Shown here in pieces: positions 43,931 through 52,970 of a stretch of DNA of 64,000 bases. Origin of the DNA: DSVQ01 sp964484765 (GTDB lineage: Bacteria; Planctomycetota; Planctomycetia; Planctomycetales; Planctomycetaceae); NCBI GenBank assembly GCA_964484765.1, contig CAZAGI010000003.1:140264-204263 (forward strand), read 5' to 3'. Below the pieces are notes generated by a model, which saw only the letters and a list, made by a program, of their open reading frames with translations, was not told where the DNA came from and did not search any database. The position numbers and the translations under genes were made by a program. Each line of letters begins with the position of its first letter. Within the stretch, counting starts at the first letter, position 1.

Positions 43931-45898
43931 TCAAATCCGATCCAGCGAGTCTGCCCAGCGGGCGACTTCTTCCACTGTGAGATCGGGCAGGTAACCGTCG
44001 CCCACTTGCGCATAGGTCGTGTAAACCAGCGGGTAGCGGGCTTTCTTGAGCATCTCTGCCGTAGCTTTGAAGGCCGTGGCCTGCTTATCCGCGATGGACG
44101 CCGACAGATGGAATTGCAGCCGCTCATCGGGATCGTTCTCGGGAGCCTGACCGCGGAGGACTACACCGGTCAATGACACCCCGCGGACAAGCGACCGGTT
44201 ACGGAACGTGTAGAGCATCGCAAACGACCCCGCGGCTCCCACGGCGTGCACAAACACGCGCGGTTCTGCGATAGTGTACGCTTCTCGCACCTTTGCCACG
44301 GCATCCTGCACAAACTCCAGGTCATTCGGCATCCATCCGGCGGGCTTGTCGCACAGCGGGCCCACCAGGATGAGACCACGCCGTTCGCATTCTGGCTTCC
44401 AGGCCCGTAGCACGGCGGCCTCCATCGAATCAGCGCCAGGATGCAGAAACACCATCAGTCCCGCCGGTCGCTCTTTGCGATAGGATTCCGGCACATACAT
44501 CCAGAACTTGCGGTCGTGTCCTTCCAGCGTTTCTATCAGCCGTCCGGTTTTCGGGGCGTCCGCGGCAGGAGGGTCGGTAGAGAGCACATCGGCAGCGAGT
44601 TGCGTGGGGACCGTTTCCGGAAAGCCAGTCAGTTTGACGTTCAATTTTTCCGGCTTGCCGTCACGTTGCACGGCCACCGTCGCCGGTTCGCCGGGGCGTT
44701 GACGGCTCACGCGTTCTGCCAGTTCCTTCGGTGAAGCCACGGGTTCGTCGTTCCAGGCCGTGATGGTGTCTTTCGGTTGCAGTCCGGCTTGAGCCGCAGG
44801 GCTGTCGGGCAGCACGATTCGCACGACGGCGGCTTCAGCTTGCCGCAGGGGCAAAATGCCGAAGTATGCTGGATCAAACGGCGGGATCTTATCCACCAGC
44901 GTCAATTTCACCTCGCGCTGCTGATCGCCGCGCTGTACCGACATCGTGACTTCGTCGCCGGCATAACGGCGACCGAGAATCGAGCGCAACTCCGCCACGA
45001 ATTTCACCGGGAGGCCGTCGATCCCAACAACGCGATCGCCCTTTTTCAGCCCCGCTTTCTCCGCCGGGGATGCAAAGCGGACGCGGTCGAGCACCGGAGC
45101 CGAGCCAGCGCTGTCGCGGCCCTGGAAAGTCACGCCGAACAAGCCCGGCAACAGATCCTGACCCGCCTTCAACCGGTCGAGCACGGCCAGCGTGTCTTCC
45201 AGCGGGACCGCAAACCCGATCCCTGAATCGTACCACTCCACGCCAGCGGTTTCGCCGTTGGATTGCGGCGACAACGGGGCCAGAATCCCCATCACCCGGC
45301 CCCGTACATCAACGAGCGGACCACCATAATTCACCGGCGACACCTTGGCATCGGTCTGCACGGCTTTGCCCCAGATGCGATTCACCGCACTGACAATCCC
45401 CAGCGACACGCTCGGGGCGTCCGTATCGAAAGTCCGGCCGAGCGCGAGTGTCCATTGGCCAACTTTGAACCCCTCGCGCGGGGCGACCAACGGGACCGGC
45501 AAGCCGTCGGCGTCGATCTTGAGCAACGTGATCATCCGCTGGCGATCGGTCGCCACCAAACGCGCGGGGAACCGGCGGGTATCGGCCAGTGTGATCAGAA
45601 TGGATGTTGGTTTCGCCGCGAAATGGAACGCACTGGAAACAACATAGCCGTCGGCGGTGACGATGAGTCCGGTGGTCGTCCCCCCGGCGGTGAGCCCCGG
45701 TGTTACCTGATCGAGTCCGCCGACGGTTTCGATTCGTACCACTGACGGGGCGACGACCGCAGCCGCTTCCTTGAAGGCCTGCTCTTCCAGTGCTTCCAGC
45801 TGTGCATCTGGCGCGGCATGCACCGCAGCGGACAACGCCACGAAGACGATCGCAACACTCAGAGATTTCATGGCGGAAGCCTGACTTGCAAAGATCAT
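43931..45898 (-). CDS. Exported HtrA-like pseudoprotease with PDZ domains and degenerate alpha/beta hydrolase domain
   Basis: A 655-residue exported protein with a signal peptide (SVAIVFVALSAAVHAA). Residues about 40-230 have the HtrA fold but not the triad. The expected His lies at Phe91 (GYVVSSAFHF), the Asp at Met122 (RQRMITLLKID) and the Ser at Tyr191 (SPVNYGGPL). Two PDZ domains follow (about 238-325 and 337-425: ASPAEKAGLKKGDRVVGIDG, DSPAAQAGLQPKDTITAWND). Residues about 465-650 resemble an esterase fold (RPAGLMVFLHPGADS). The nucleophile elbow there is HAVGAAGSFA, so the serine is missing. Start ATG 45898 overlaps the upstream stop as ATGA; ATG 45871 is an alternative. Probably a substrate-binding scaffold at the end of the operon. 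Confidence 0.85.
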   Translation of the reverse strand: MIFASQASAMKSLSVAIVFVALSAAVHAAPDAQLEALEEQAFKEAAAVVAPSVVRIETVGGLDQVTPGLTAGGTTTGLIVTADGYVVSSAFHFAAKPTSILITLADTRRFPARLVATDRQRMITLLKIDADGLPVPLVAPREGFKVGQWTLALGRTFDTDAPSVSLGIVSAVNRIWGKAVQTDAKVSPVNYGGPLVDVRGRVMGILAPLSPQSNGETAGVEWYDSGIGFAVPLEDTLAVLDRLKAGQDLLPGLFGVTFQGRDSAGSAPVLDRVRFASPAEKAGLKKGDRVVGIDGLPVKFVAELRSILGRRYAGDEVTMSVQRGDQQREVKLTLVDKIPPFDPAYFGILPLRQAEAAVVRIVLPDSPAAQAGLQPKDTITAWNDEPVASPKELAERVSRQRPGEPATVAVQRDGKPEKLNVKLTGFPETVPTQLAADVLSTDPPAADAPKTGRLIETLEGHDRKFWMYVPESYRKERPAGLMVFLHPGADSMEAAVLRAWKPECERRGLILVGPLCDKPAGWMPNDLEFVQDAVAKVREAYTIAEPRVFVHAVGAAGSFAMLYTFRNRSLVRGVSLTGVVLRGQAPENDPDERLQFHLSASIADKQATAFKATAEMLKKARYPLVYTTYAQVGDGYLPDLTVEEVARWADSLDRI

Positions 45899-46962
45899 TC
45901 TGCGTTTTTTCGCGGGGTAGTGAACTCGAACGTGATCAGTTGATCGCCGCGGCGGACAACGAGTTTCACGCGGTCACCGGCTTCGAGTTGACCGAGTTCA
46001 TCACGCAGGGCGCGGGCCGACGACACGAGCTGTTCGCCGACAAACAGCACGAGATCGTCGGTCATCACGCCGGCTTCGGCTGCGGGTGAACCGGGCAGGA
46101 CGCGATCGACATAGGCAGGGGTTTTGGTGACGACATCGGGCAACATCACTAGTCCGAAGTCGCGCGGACCGTACCGTCGCGGTGCTCCGGGCGATTTCTC
46201 GTCGTCGTCTTCTGTTTTGCGAGGAGCGAACTTTCCGGTTTGAATCTCGGTGATCGAAGTCTGCAACTGGCCGATCGGCACGACGTAATTGAGCCAGGTG
46301 TGTGTGGTGTTGTTCTTCAATTCTTTGCCGAGCATCCCGAGCAACTGGCCGGAGCGCGTGGTCAGCACACCGCCCGCCGCCCCGGAATTGTTCGTGACGG
46401 CATCCACGACATACACCGGCCCGGAATAGGGGGCATCGAACACGCCACGCCGGGCCGAGAGCGTGGTCTGTGCGGCGATCACTCCGTGAATCACCGACAC
46501 CGGTTCATCACCCGTTGCGACTTTGAACACATTGCTGAATGCCAACACCCGTGCACCGGGCCCGACGGCTGCCGGCGGCTTGGTGAGATCGAAATGCGGC
46601 AAGCCCTCGGCGTCGATCTTGATCACGGCCAGATCCAGCACGGGTTCCGCACCCAGGACGCGGCCTTCGTACCGGTTGCCGTCATGCAGGACTACCGTCA
46701 CTGTGTCGCCGTCCAGAATGTGACTCCAGACGGTGACAATGTGCCCTTCGGCTGAGACCAGAAATCCAGAGCCGTAACCGTACAGATTCTTACGACCGCC
46801 GGCCCCGAAAATCTTCACGATTTTGGGTGACACTTCGGCAATGGCATCGGCCGTGGACTGGGCGCGGACCTCCATTGCGCTCGTGGCACACACGAATACC
46901 GCAAAGCCGAGCAACAGCGGGAACCAGCGATACATGATGAAAGGGAGCGCTCGTGACGTCAT
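45895..46962 (-). CDS. HtrA-like exported protease with one PDZ domain
   Basis: A 355-residue exported serine-protease homologue. A signal peptide (FPLLLGFAVFVCATSAM) precedes a trypsin-like domain in which the triad appears present: His81 in IVTVWSHIL, Asp110 in LDLAVIKID and Ser193 in TNNSGAAGGVL. The oxyanion segment NNSGAAGG differs from the canonical GNSGGP, so activity is uncertain. A C-terminal PDZ domain (LPGSPAAEAGVMTDDLVLFVGEQLV) follows an acidic linker (KTEDDDEKSPGAP). ATG 46962 overlaps the upstream stop as ATGA, arguing for translational coupling; ATG 46935 is possible. Acts with its two neighbours in the periplasm. Confidence 0.86.
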   Translation of the reverse strand: MTSRALPFIMYRWFPLLLGFAVFVCATSAMEVRAQSTADAIAEVSPKIVKIFGAGGRKNLYGYGSGFLVSAEGHIVTVWSHILDGDTVTVVLHDGNRYEGRVLGAEPVLDLAVIKIDAEGLPHFDLTKPPAAVGPGARVLAFSNVFKVATGDEPVSVIHGVIAAQTTLSARRGVFDAPYSGPVYVVDAVTNNSGAAGGVLTTRSGQLLGMLGKELKNNTTHTWLNYVVPIGQLQTSITEIQTGKFAPRKTEDDDEKSPGAPRRYGPRDFGLVMLPDVVTKTPAYVDRVLPGSPAAEAGVMTDDLVLFVGEQLVSSARALRDELGQLEAGDRVKLVVRRGDQLITFEFTTPRKNAE

Positions 46963-48734
46963 GGTTTTGCCGGGAGAAGTTCCACCGAAGTATTACGAAA
47001 AGCGGCATAGGTGCGGTCCCCGTGACGCACGGTCCATTGGGCCAGGCACCGGCGACCGGCAAAATCGGCGGTGCTTTCCACGCGGACGGAGCACGGATCG
47101 ACATCGCTCCCCAGGCTGGAATCCCAACCCAGCAAGCGTCCTTCTTGGCGATGGAAGTACCAGCGCGTCTGCACGATCCCCAATTGCGTCGACAGCACAT
47201 CGGCAACCGGGCCGTTACCATCGAGCGGCTGACTGCCGATATATCTCGCGACGCTGAAGGCTTTCGGTCCGGCCGTTGCCAGCATCTTGAATTGATGCAA
47301 CGCGATCAACAGTCCCCCTGTGCCGGGCGGTTCATCGACGGGGTCGCTGCCATCGAGCGGTTGCAGAAACACGAGATTCTCGCCGATGGTCAAACCGAGA
47401 CCGTTATCGGCGAGCGTGGCGACAAAGGCGCGATTGTCGGCTGTTTGTCCCGCCCACTTCCAGCGGCCTGTCAGCGGCGTGAGCGACGAAAACTCACCGA
47501 ACCCGGCGAGCACGCGCTTCTGTTCCAGCTCGTTGAAATAGTAGTTCGCATACCCCGGTTTCTCGACATACAAGTGCTTCCACTCCGCCGGCGCGGCGGC
47601 TTCTTCGGGAGGACCGCCCCCGGGCGGATGCGGGGCGTCATCGGGTTGCGGTTTCGGCATGGGCTTCTTGTTGGGATCACCCGGCCGAGGCTGCGGACGG
47701 GGTGCTTCTGGACCTTTCGGTTTACTCAGAAACTCCGAAGCCTGATGCAGACTGCGTAGTTCTACGAAGGTTTCGTAGCGCTTGCCTTCGCGGCGATAGA
47801 CCAGCGGCACGGTCCAGCCGTCGGGATAAATGCCGAGCACATTCTTAAACTGATTCACGCTGCCAATCGGTCGGCCGGCGAACGAGACGATTTCGTCATC
47901 CTCGCGCAAACCGCGCCGATAGGCCGACGATGTCTCCAGGACCTGATCGACGACGACTTCGCGATCATTCCCGGTACGCACGGTAGCCCCGAGCGTGGCA
48001 TGGTCCACAATCCGGCCGCCGCGGAGCCCGTCGAGAAAGTGTTTGATCTGGTTGATCGAGATGGCATACCCGGCGCCGATATTGACCCGACCGCGCTTTT
48101 CGAAGGAGCCGCGGCCGTTGATGCCGACGAGTTGACCGGTCGCGTTGAACAGCGGCCCACCCGAATTCCCCGGATTGATCGACGCATCGGTTTGAATGCA
48201 GTCGGTATATTCCAGGATGGTGCCCGCCGGGTATTGGTACCGCCGCACACCGCTGACAATCCCTGCCGTAACCGTGGGTGCGAAATCGGTCGCGAGCAGA
48301 AACGGATTGCCCATCGCGAAAACCCAGTCGCCGGTTCGCACGGTGTCGCTGTTGCCCATGGTCGCGACCGGAAAATCATCGCGGCCGAGCATTTTGATGA
48401 GGGCCACGTCGCCGGTGGGATCAATGCCGACGATAACGGCGTCGTACAACTTGCCGTCGTTGAGGCCGCACTTCATGAAGGTGCCGGAGCCGTTGGTGAC
48501 GTGGAAATTCGACAGCGCATATCCATCGGCCGAGATCAGCACGCCGGACCCGCCGCCGTTTCCCGACGCGGCGAAGATCGCGACGACCGTGGGTGCCACG
48601 CGTTCGATCATCGCTACCCGGGCCTGCTCAGCATCAAGCACGGCCTGATCGGCGGCGGGCAGCGACGCCGCCGTGATCAGCATGAGCATTCCCGCCAACC
48701 CGGACACCAACCATCGACGCACGAAGAGCATCAT
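46959..48734 (-). CDS. HtrA/DegP-type exported serine protease with C-terminal extension
   Basis: A 591-residue periplasmic protease. The signal peptide (LAGMLMLITAASLPAA) precedes a trypsin-like domain with intact triad: His78 in YALSNFHVTNG, Asp109 in TGDVALIKM and Ser191 in NPGNSGGPL. A PDZ domain (residues about 255-345, VLETSSAYRRGLREDDEIVSFAG) follows, then a Pro/Gly-rich linker (RPGDPNKKPMPKPQPDDAP). A C-terminal 200-residue domain of unknown fold comes last (GRWKWAGQTADNRAFVATL, DPCSVRVESTADFAGRRC). Typical DegP has two PDZ domains, so the extension is unusual. ATG 48734 overlaps the stop of the NPCBM gene as ATGA. It is the one clearly active protease in the operon. Confidence 0.9.
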   Translation of the reverse strand: MMLFVRRWLVSGLAGMLMLITAASLPAADQAVLDAEQARVAMIERVAPTVVAIFAASGNGGGSGVLISADGYALSNFHVTNGSGTFMKCGLNDGKLYDAVIVGIDPTGDVALIKMLGRDDFPVATMGNSDTVRTGDWVFAMGNPFLLATDFAPTVTAGIVSGVRRYQYPAGTILEYTDCIQTDASINPGNSGGPLFNATGQLVGINGRGSFEKRGRVNIGAGYAISINQIKHFLDGLRGGRIVDHATLGATVRTGNDREVVVDQVLETSSAYRRGLREDDEIVSFAGRPIGSVNQFKNVLGIYPDGWTVPLVYRREGKRYETFVELRSLHQASEFLSKPKGPEAPRPQPRPGDPNKKPMPKPQPDDAPHPPGGGPPEEAAAPAEWKHLYVEKPGYANYYFNELEQKRVLAGFGEFSSLTPLTGRWKWAGQTADNRAFVATLADNGLGLTIGENLVFLQPLDGSDPVDEPPGTGGLLIALHQFKMLATAGPKAFSVARYIGSQPLDGNGPVADVLSTQLGIVQTRWYFHRQEGRLLGWDSSLGSDVDPCSVRVESTADFAGRRCLAQWTVRHGDRTYAAFRNTSVELLPAKP

Positions 48735-49912
48735 TTCACCACCTTCGCGTCGCCGAAGTGCACACGGTCGCCGAGATCCCACTTGTCGCGACCGTAGTCG
48801 ACCAGGACTTCCAATTCATTCACGCTCGTCACAGGGAGGTCAAGGATTTCCGGCGGTTGTCCCGAGATGAAATCGCCTTCAAACAGCAATTTGCCATCGC
48901 CGCGAATCGCGACATGCGCGTCGCCGTAGGCCGCCCCGAGCGGCAACTTGGGATCGAGACCCACGACGGCTTTGAAACGGCGGTAATCACCGCCGAGGCG
49001 GTATTTCAGTTCGGTTTTGGAGTGCACCGCCAATCCGCGCGGGAAGGTCCGGTCACCCACGCGCAGCGGCCGACCGTCGAAATCGCGATCGCGTTGATAC
49101 TCGAAGGTGCGGTCGCCAAACCATGAGGTGTATTCGTATTCGCGCGGTTCCATGGTCGACAGATACTGGAACTTGCTGATGCTGAAATCGATGGCCTGCA
49201 CGGCGGTCGACGCGGCTTTGACAGGCGGCACTCCCGGAACGGTGAATTGCCATTCGCCGTTGGACCACTGAGCATCCTTCACCAGCAATGTGTCACCACC
49301 AGCCAGTTCGACTTTCGCAGCGGACCTGACCGAAGCCTCTTCCCGCCGGGCGAAAATCACGCCGTAAACTTTCTCGCGTTTGACGACCACGTCTTCGCCA
49401 TCGAGACGGAAGCGGACTTCACTGGCATCGACCGTGCCCGCCACGCCGTCGAGATGATCAAGCACATCACCTTTTCGGACCACAAGGAAATCTTTCTTCG
49501 TCGACCGTTCGTGCAATTGTTTCCAGGTTTCCCGCACGGGCGCGTCATCGGCCCCGAAGCGGAGGCTGCGCACCGCATCACGGGCCAGTGTCACGTCGCC
49601 CAGCGCCCGATGCATGCACTTGGCAGAATTGCTGGAGAGAGTCACCGCGTTCGCGGTCAGCATCGCCCCCGATTGCCAGCGGACCGCGATCACCGGTACG
49701 GTGGGATCGAGCGGCGGGGCTTTCACATCCGGACAACGAATTTCGAGCAACTCGGAGACCGGGAACCGCTGCGGCTCTGACGCATCAACCACGGCACCCT
49801 GCGGAGAAAGGGCGGAGAGCGTTCCGGTGACCGTGCGACCTTCGAGCGTCACAACTTCAACCTTGGGAGCCTCTCCCGCGGCAAGCAACAACGCCAACAT
49901 CAATCCCTTCAC
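48731..49912 (-). CDS. NPCBM-domain envelope protein
   Basis: A 393-residue exported protein starting with a short signal-like stretch (GLMLALLLAAGEA). The first 200 residues are beta-rich with an LSm-like start (VVTLEGRTVTGTLSALSPQGAVV). The C-terminal 150 residues form an NPCBM galactose-binding-like domain: DGRPLRVGDRTFPRGLAVHSKTELKYRLGGDYRRFKAVVGLD and HVAIRGDGKLLFEGDFISG, ending in EVLVDYGRDKWDLGDRVHFGDAKVV. NPCBM modules bind carbohydrate. The GTG start at 49912 has AGGT four bases upstream. Its stop overlaps the HtrA start (ATGA), so it is coupled to the protease and may present glycan-linked substrates to it. Confidence 0.86.
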   Translation of the reverse strand: MKGLMLALLLAAGEAPKVEVVTLEGRTVTGTLSALSPQGAVVDASEPQRFPVSELLEIRCPDVKAPPLDPTVPVIAVRWQSGAMLTANAVTLSSNSAKCMHRALGDVTLARDAVRSLRFGADDAPVRETWKQLHERSTKKDFLVVRKGDVLDHLDGVAGTVDASEVRFRLDGEDVVVKREKVYGVIFARREEASVRSAAKVELAGGDTLLVKDAQWSNGEWQFTVPGVPPVKAASTAVQAIDFSISKFQYLSTMEPREYEYTSWFGDRTFEYQRDRDFDGRPLRVGDRTFPRGLAVHSKTELKYRLGGDYRRFKAVVGLDPKLPLGAAYGDAHVAIRGDGKLLFEGDFISGQPPEILDLPVTSVNELEVLVDYGRDKWDLGDRVHFGDAKVVK

Positions 49913-49945
49913 GCCGACCTGCTTTCCGATATGCGATGACGGACT

Positions 49946-50965
49946 CTATTTCCCCGGCGCAGCGGGACGACCCGCCAGTTTTTTGAAGTAAGACTCGACC
50001 GCCTGCCGGTAATGCGACGGGTAGTTGCGGTTGATGAGGTTCTTGGCTTCGGCTTGTTTCTTCTCGGGCAGGTTGCCCCACTGGCCTTCTTTACCGAATT
50101 TTTTCTTGTCGACTTCTCCGGGAGCCGTGGAACCTTTCACGACGCTGTCCGGTGCCGGACTGGACGACTCATTCGAACTACTGCTGCCCGCGCCGCCCCC
50201 GCCGCCCATCTGCGCTTCGATCCGTTTGATGAGTTCGTCGAGGTCGGCAACGATTTTTTCCTGCACGCTCTGCACCTGTTCGCCCGAGCGACCCAGGTCC
50301 AGCCGCCGTTCCGAATCGGACATCCGCCGCGCGACTTTATCGAGCGGTTGTTCTTCCACGCCTTCCAGTTCCGCGAGCATGAGTTCCGCCGTGGTCTTAT
50401 AGCGCGGCGGCACGCCCTGGGTATTCTTCACCAGCAACTTCAGCGATTCGGTCGCCAATTCGGTCTGCAGTAGTGATTGTGCGGCCGCGGCCCGGAAAAA
50501 GAGCGTGGCGGCCGGATCGATGAGTTGAGCGTAATCCAGCGCAGCGAATTGTTCGAGGGCTTCGTCATACAACCGCAGTTCGGCGAAGGTTCGGCCGAAG
50601 TACGACCGCAGATTCTGCTGCCGATAAGAACTCATTCCGGAGCGCTCCATCACGGGAGCAAGTTTGGCAGCCACGGCCGGATCGCTGAAATCGGTGACCG
50701 CCAGGAGTTCCTGGAGCGCGGGATCGGCCTCGGCCCATGACTTCACCGCGAGTGCGAGCACCGTTTCCGGAGCGGTCGCAGCGCTGGTTTCATTCCAAAA
50801 AGCAGTCACCGCGGCAATGACGGCTTCCGGCACTTTCTCGCTCTGCAGGTCGTTCAGAACTCGATCGCGGACCATTGCAGCAGATTGCGGCGCGAACACC
50901 GTATCGTCGGCCCAGACCGTGGGGGCCAGCATTCCACTGCAGAGCAGCAGGGCAATCATTCGCAT
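49946..50965 (-). CDS. Secreted helical protein of unknown function
   Basis: A 339-residue exported protein. The signal peptide MRMIALLLCSGMLAPTVWA is followed by 200 residues of helices with TPR-like pairs (YRQQNLRSYFGRTFAELRLYDEALEQFAALDYAQ). A charged coiled-coil (DSERRLDLGRSGEQVQSVQEKIVADLDELIKRIEAQ) and a Gly/Ser/Pro spacer (MGGGGGAGSSSSNESS) follow. A conserved tail QWGNLPEKKQAEAKNLINRNYPSHYRQAVESYFKKL comes last. I recall this tail in planctomycete genes beside MoxR/VWA clusters, with no assigned function. AAAGG upstream of ATG 50965 supports the start. It is 33 bp from the NPCBM gene and 26 bp from the charged coiled-coil gene. Confidence 0.82.
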   Translation of the reverse strand: MRMIALLLCSGMLAPTVWADDTVFAPQSAAMVRDRVLNDLQSEKVPEAVIAAVTAFWNETSAATAPETVLALAVKSWAEADPALQELLAVTDFSDPAVAAKLAPVMERSGMSSYRQQNLRSYFGRTFAELRLYDEALEQFAALDYAQLIDPAATLFFRAAAAQSLLQTELATESLKLLVKNTQGVPPRYKTTAELMLAELEGVEEQPLDKVARRMSDSERRLDLGRSGEQVQSVQEKIVADLDELIKRIEAQMGGGGGAGSSSSNESSSPAPDSVVKGSTAPGEVDKKKFGKEGQWGNLPEKKQAEAKNLINRNYPSHYRQAVESYFKKLAGRPAAPGK

Positions 50966-50991
50966 GGCACAGACCTTTCCGGGCGTTGACG

Positions 50992-52920
50992 TTACTTGTT
51001 GCGACCCGTGGCGAGATTGTACGTCGATTGCTGAATTTTCGCCTGTCGCTGCGACAGAACTTGCAGCTGCGCTCGTAGATCAGGATCCGACGCCTGTTCG
51101 CCTTCCACCAACCGCCCGAGTTGTTTCGTGCGGCGATTCACGCGGTACTGCAGCGACCGCAGCATTTTCAGTTCTGACAGAATATCAACCAAACCCTGAT
51201 CCTGCGGCTGTCCTTGTTGCTGCTGCTGTGGCTGTTGTTTTTTGTCCTTGGCTTTTTCCAGTTCTTTCTGCAGGGCTTCGAGGATTTCTTCCAGCGATTC
51301 AACAATGTCCTTTTCGATGCCGACGGTGATCTCGCCGACATCCACCCGTTCGAGCCGCCGTGCGACGGTGAGCATGTCATCGCGCATCTGCACCAGCGCT
51401 TCGGGGAACGCGATCGACGAACCTTCTTCTTTCAGCAGCGTGACGACCTTAGAGGCGAGGAGCGCGACCTCATCCTGACTGCGAGCCAGTTCCACTGACC
51501 GGCTACGGTGCTTGTCCGTCCGCTGGGCGTCGGGGACCGCTGCCAAACCGACGGTGCCGTTAAGCACATTGATCTGCCGGCCGAGCATGTCCCGCAAGCG
51601 GGCTTCCAGCGCAGCGAGCATCATTTCCTTTTCTTCTTCGCGCAGCTGCCGCAGGATTTCCTCCAGGCGCTCTTTGGCTTTGAGCAAATTGGCGAGGGCT
51701 TCATCCTGCTTTTCCGATGCTTTGCCACTCTTCTTTTTCAGTTCTTCGATGGCCTGCTCCATCTCACGGCGCGCCTGATCAAGCTCCTGCCGACCAGGCG
51801 TGCGCTGCTGCTGGCGCTGCCGTTCTTCTTCCGATTGCGGCGAACTGGGGGGCGAATCCTTGTCGTCACCGCCGTCCATCGGCATTGGCTGTTCGTCCAT
51901 GGGTGGCGAACTGTCACCGGGCATCGGCTTCGATTTCGACTTGTCTTTTTTGGGTTTCGATGAGGAATCGCTTGGCTTGCCCATCGGCGACCCGTCCGAC
52001 TTTTCACTGTCGGCATCCTTCGGATCTTTGTCGTCGCGCCGCTGGTCATCTTTGGGATTGTCTGGCTTCGACGGATCGTCTCCCTCCTTGGGATCCTTCG
52101 GTTTGGTCTTGCCGGAGGCACCGTCGGACGGCTGGGCATCGTCGCCATCTTTCGACGGAGATTCGTCGGACTTGCTGTCCTTCGGATCAGCCGCATCGTC
52201 TTTGTTGGGGGACTTCGGTGGCTTGCTGTTGTCATCGGGCTTCGCGTTGCGCTCGGCGTCCTGATGATCGATCTTGTCGAGCACTTTCTGTGTGGCGTCG
52301 GTCACCTGCTTTTGCTTGCCCTGCAGATTTTCACCGGACCCGCCGCGCTCAGTGGCTGCCCGGACATCCGTCTGCTTGAGAACGAGCTTATCGACGTCCT
52401 TAATCAGTCCAGCGATCCGTTGCCGTTCACGTTCGATCTCGTCTTTGCGATCTTCGCTCTGGAGCAGTTGCAGTACCAGCAGCATCTGCTCGACGGCGGA
52501 TTGCTGCCCATCCAGCGCGTCACCGAGTTGCTCTTTCTTGAGGAGATCCACCACTTGCTTCAACTGGTCGGAAATCCGGCCTTCCTTGCTCTTGCCGATG
52601 GCGCGGAACAACAAATCGGCCCGGTCGGGATCGGTCTTGCGGAGATGTTCCGCCAGTTGATTGAGCGAACTTTCAAATCGCTGATACCGCAGGGCGACGG
52701 CTTCCTGCCGCGAGGGCAACGGCACATCGGACTTTTCTGCCTTGGCAACCGGGGTTTCGACCGGGGGGGAATCCGCGGCGACAGCGGTGCCTAAAAAAAA
52801 GGCAACACCAAGCAGTCCGATTGCTCCGCAGCCGAATCGTGGAATCAGCGAGAAACCTCGGCGGGATTCGGCTGGCGCGTCGCAGAGCGACAAGGCGACA
52901 AAACAGTTGCCGATCGGCAT
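50992..52920 (-). CDS. Exported, highly charged coiled-coil protein
   Basis: A 642-residue exported protein with a hydrophobic signal (GAIGLLGVAFFLGTAVAA) and unusual composition. Residues about 60-215 are helical (LLKKEQLGDALDGQQSAVEQ). Residues 220-370 are a low-complexity block of Asp, Lys, Ser and Pro (KDSKSDESPSKDGDDAQPSDG). Residues 380-470 are a long coiled coil (RREMEQAIEELKKKSGKASEKQDEALANLLKAKERLEEIL). A glutamine run (KKQQPQQQQQGQPQDQG) lies near the C-terminus. A spacer or tether crossing the periplasm is the most economical reading. ATG 52920 has AAAGG eight bases upstream. It is 50 bp after the DUF4175-like gene. Confidence 0.82.
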   Translation of the reverse strand: MPIGNCFVALSLCDAPAESRRGFSLIPRFGCGAIGLLGVAFFLGTAVAADSPPVETPVAKAEKSDVPLPSRQEAVALRYQRFESSLNQLAEHLRKTDPDRADLLFRAIGKSKEGRISDQLKQVVDLLKKEQLGDALDGQQSAVEQMLLVLQLLQSEDRKDEIERERQRIAGLIKDVDKLVLKQTDVRAATERGGSGENLQGKQKQVTDATQKVLDKIDHQDAERNAKPDDNSKPPKSPNKDDAADPKDSKSDESPSKDGDDAQPSDGASGKTKPKDPKEGDDPSKPDNPKDDQRRDDKDPKDADSEKSDGSPMGKPSDSSSKPKKDKSKSKPMPGDSSPPMDEQPMPMDGGDDKDSPPSSPQSEEERQRQQQRTPGRQELDQARREMEQAIEELKKKSGKASEKQDEALANLLKAKERLEEILRQLREEEKEMMLAALEARLRDMLGRQINVLNGTVGLAAVPDAQRTDKHRSRSVELARSQDEVALLASKVVTLLKEEGSSIAFPEALVQMRDDMLTVARRLERVDVGEITVGIEKDIVESLEEILEALQKELEKAKDKKQQPQQQQQGQPQDQGLVDILSELKMLRSLQYRVNRRTKQLGRLVEGEQASDPDLRAQLQVLSQRQAKIQQSTYNLATGRNK

Positions 52921-52970
52921 GGCGCGGCCTTTACCGCCGTCGTAACACGACGACGTCCCTTCGAACCGGG

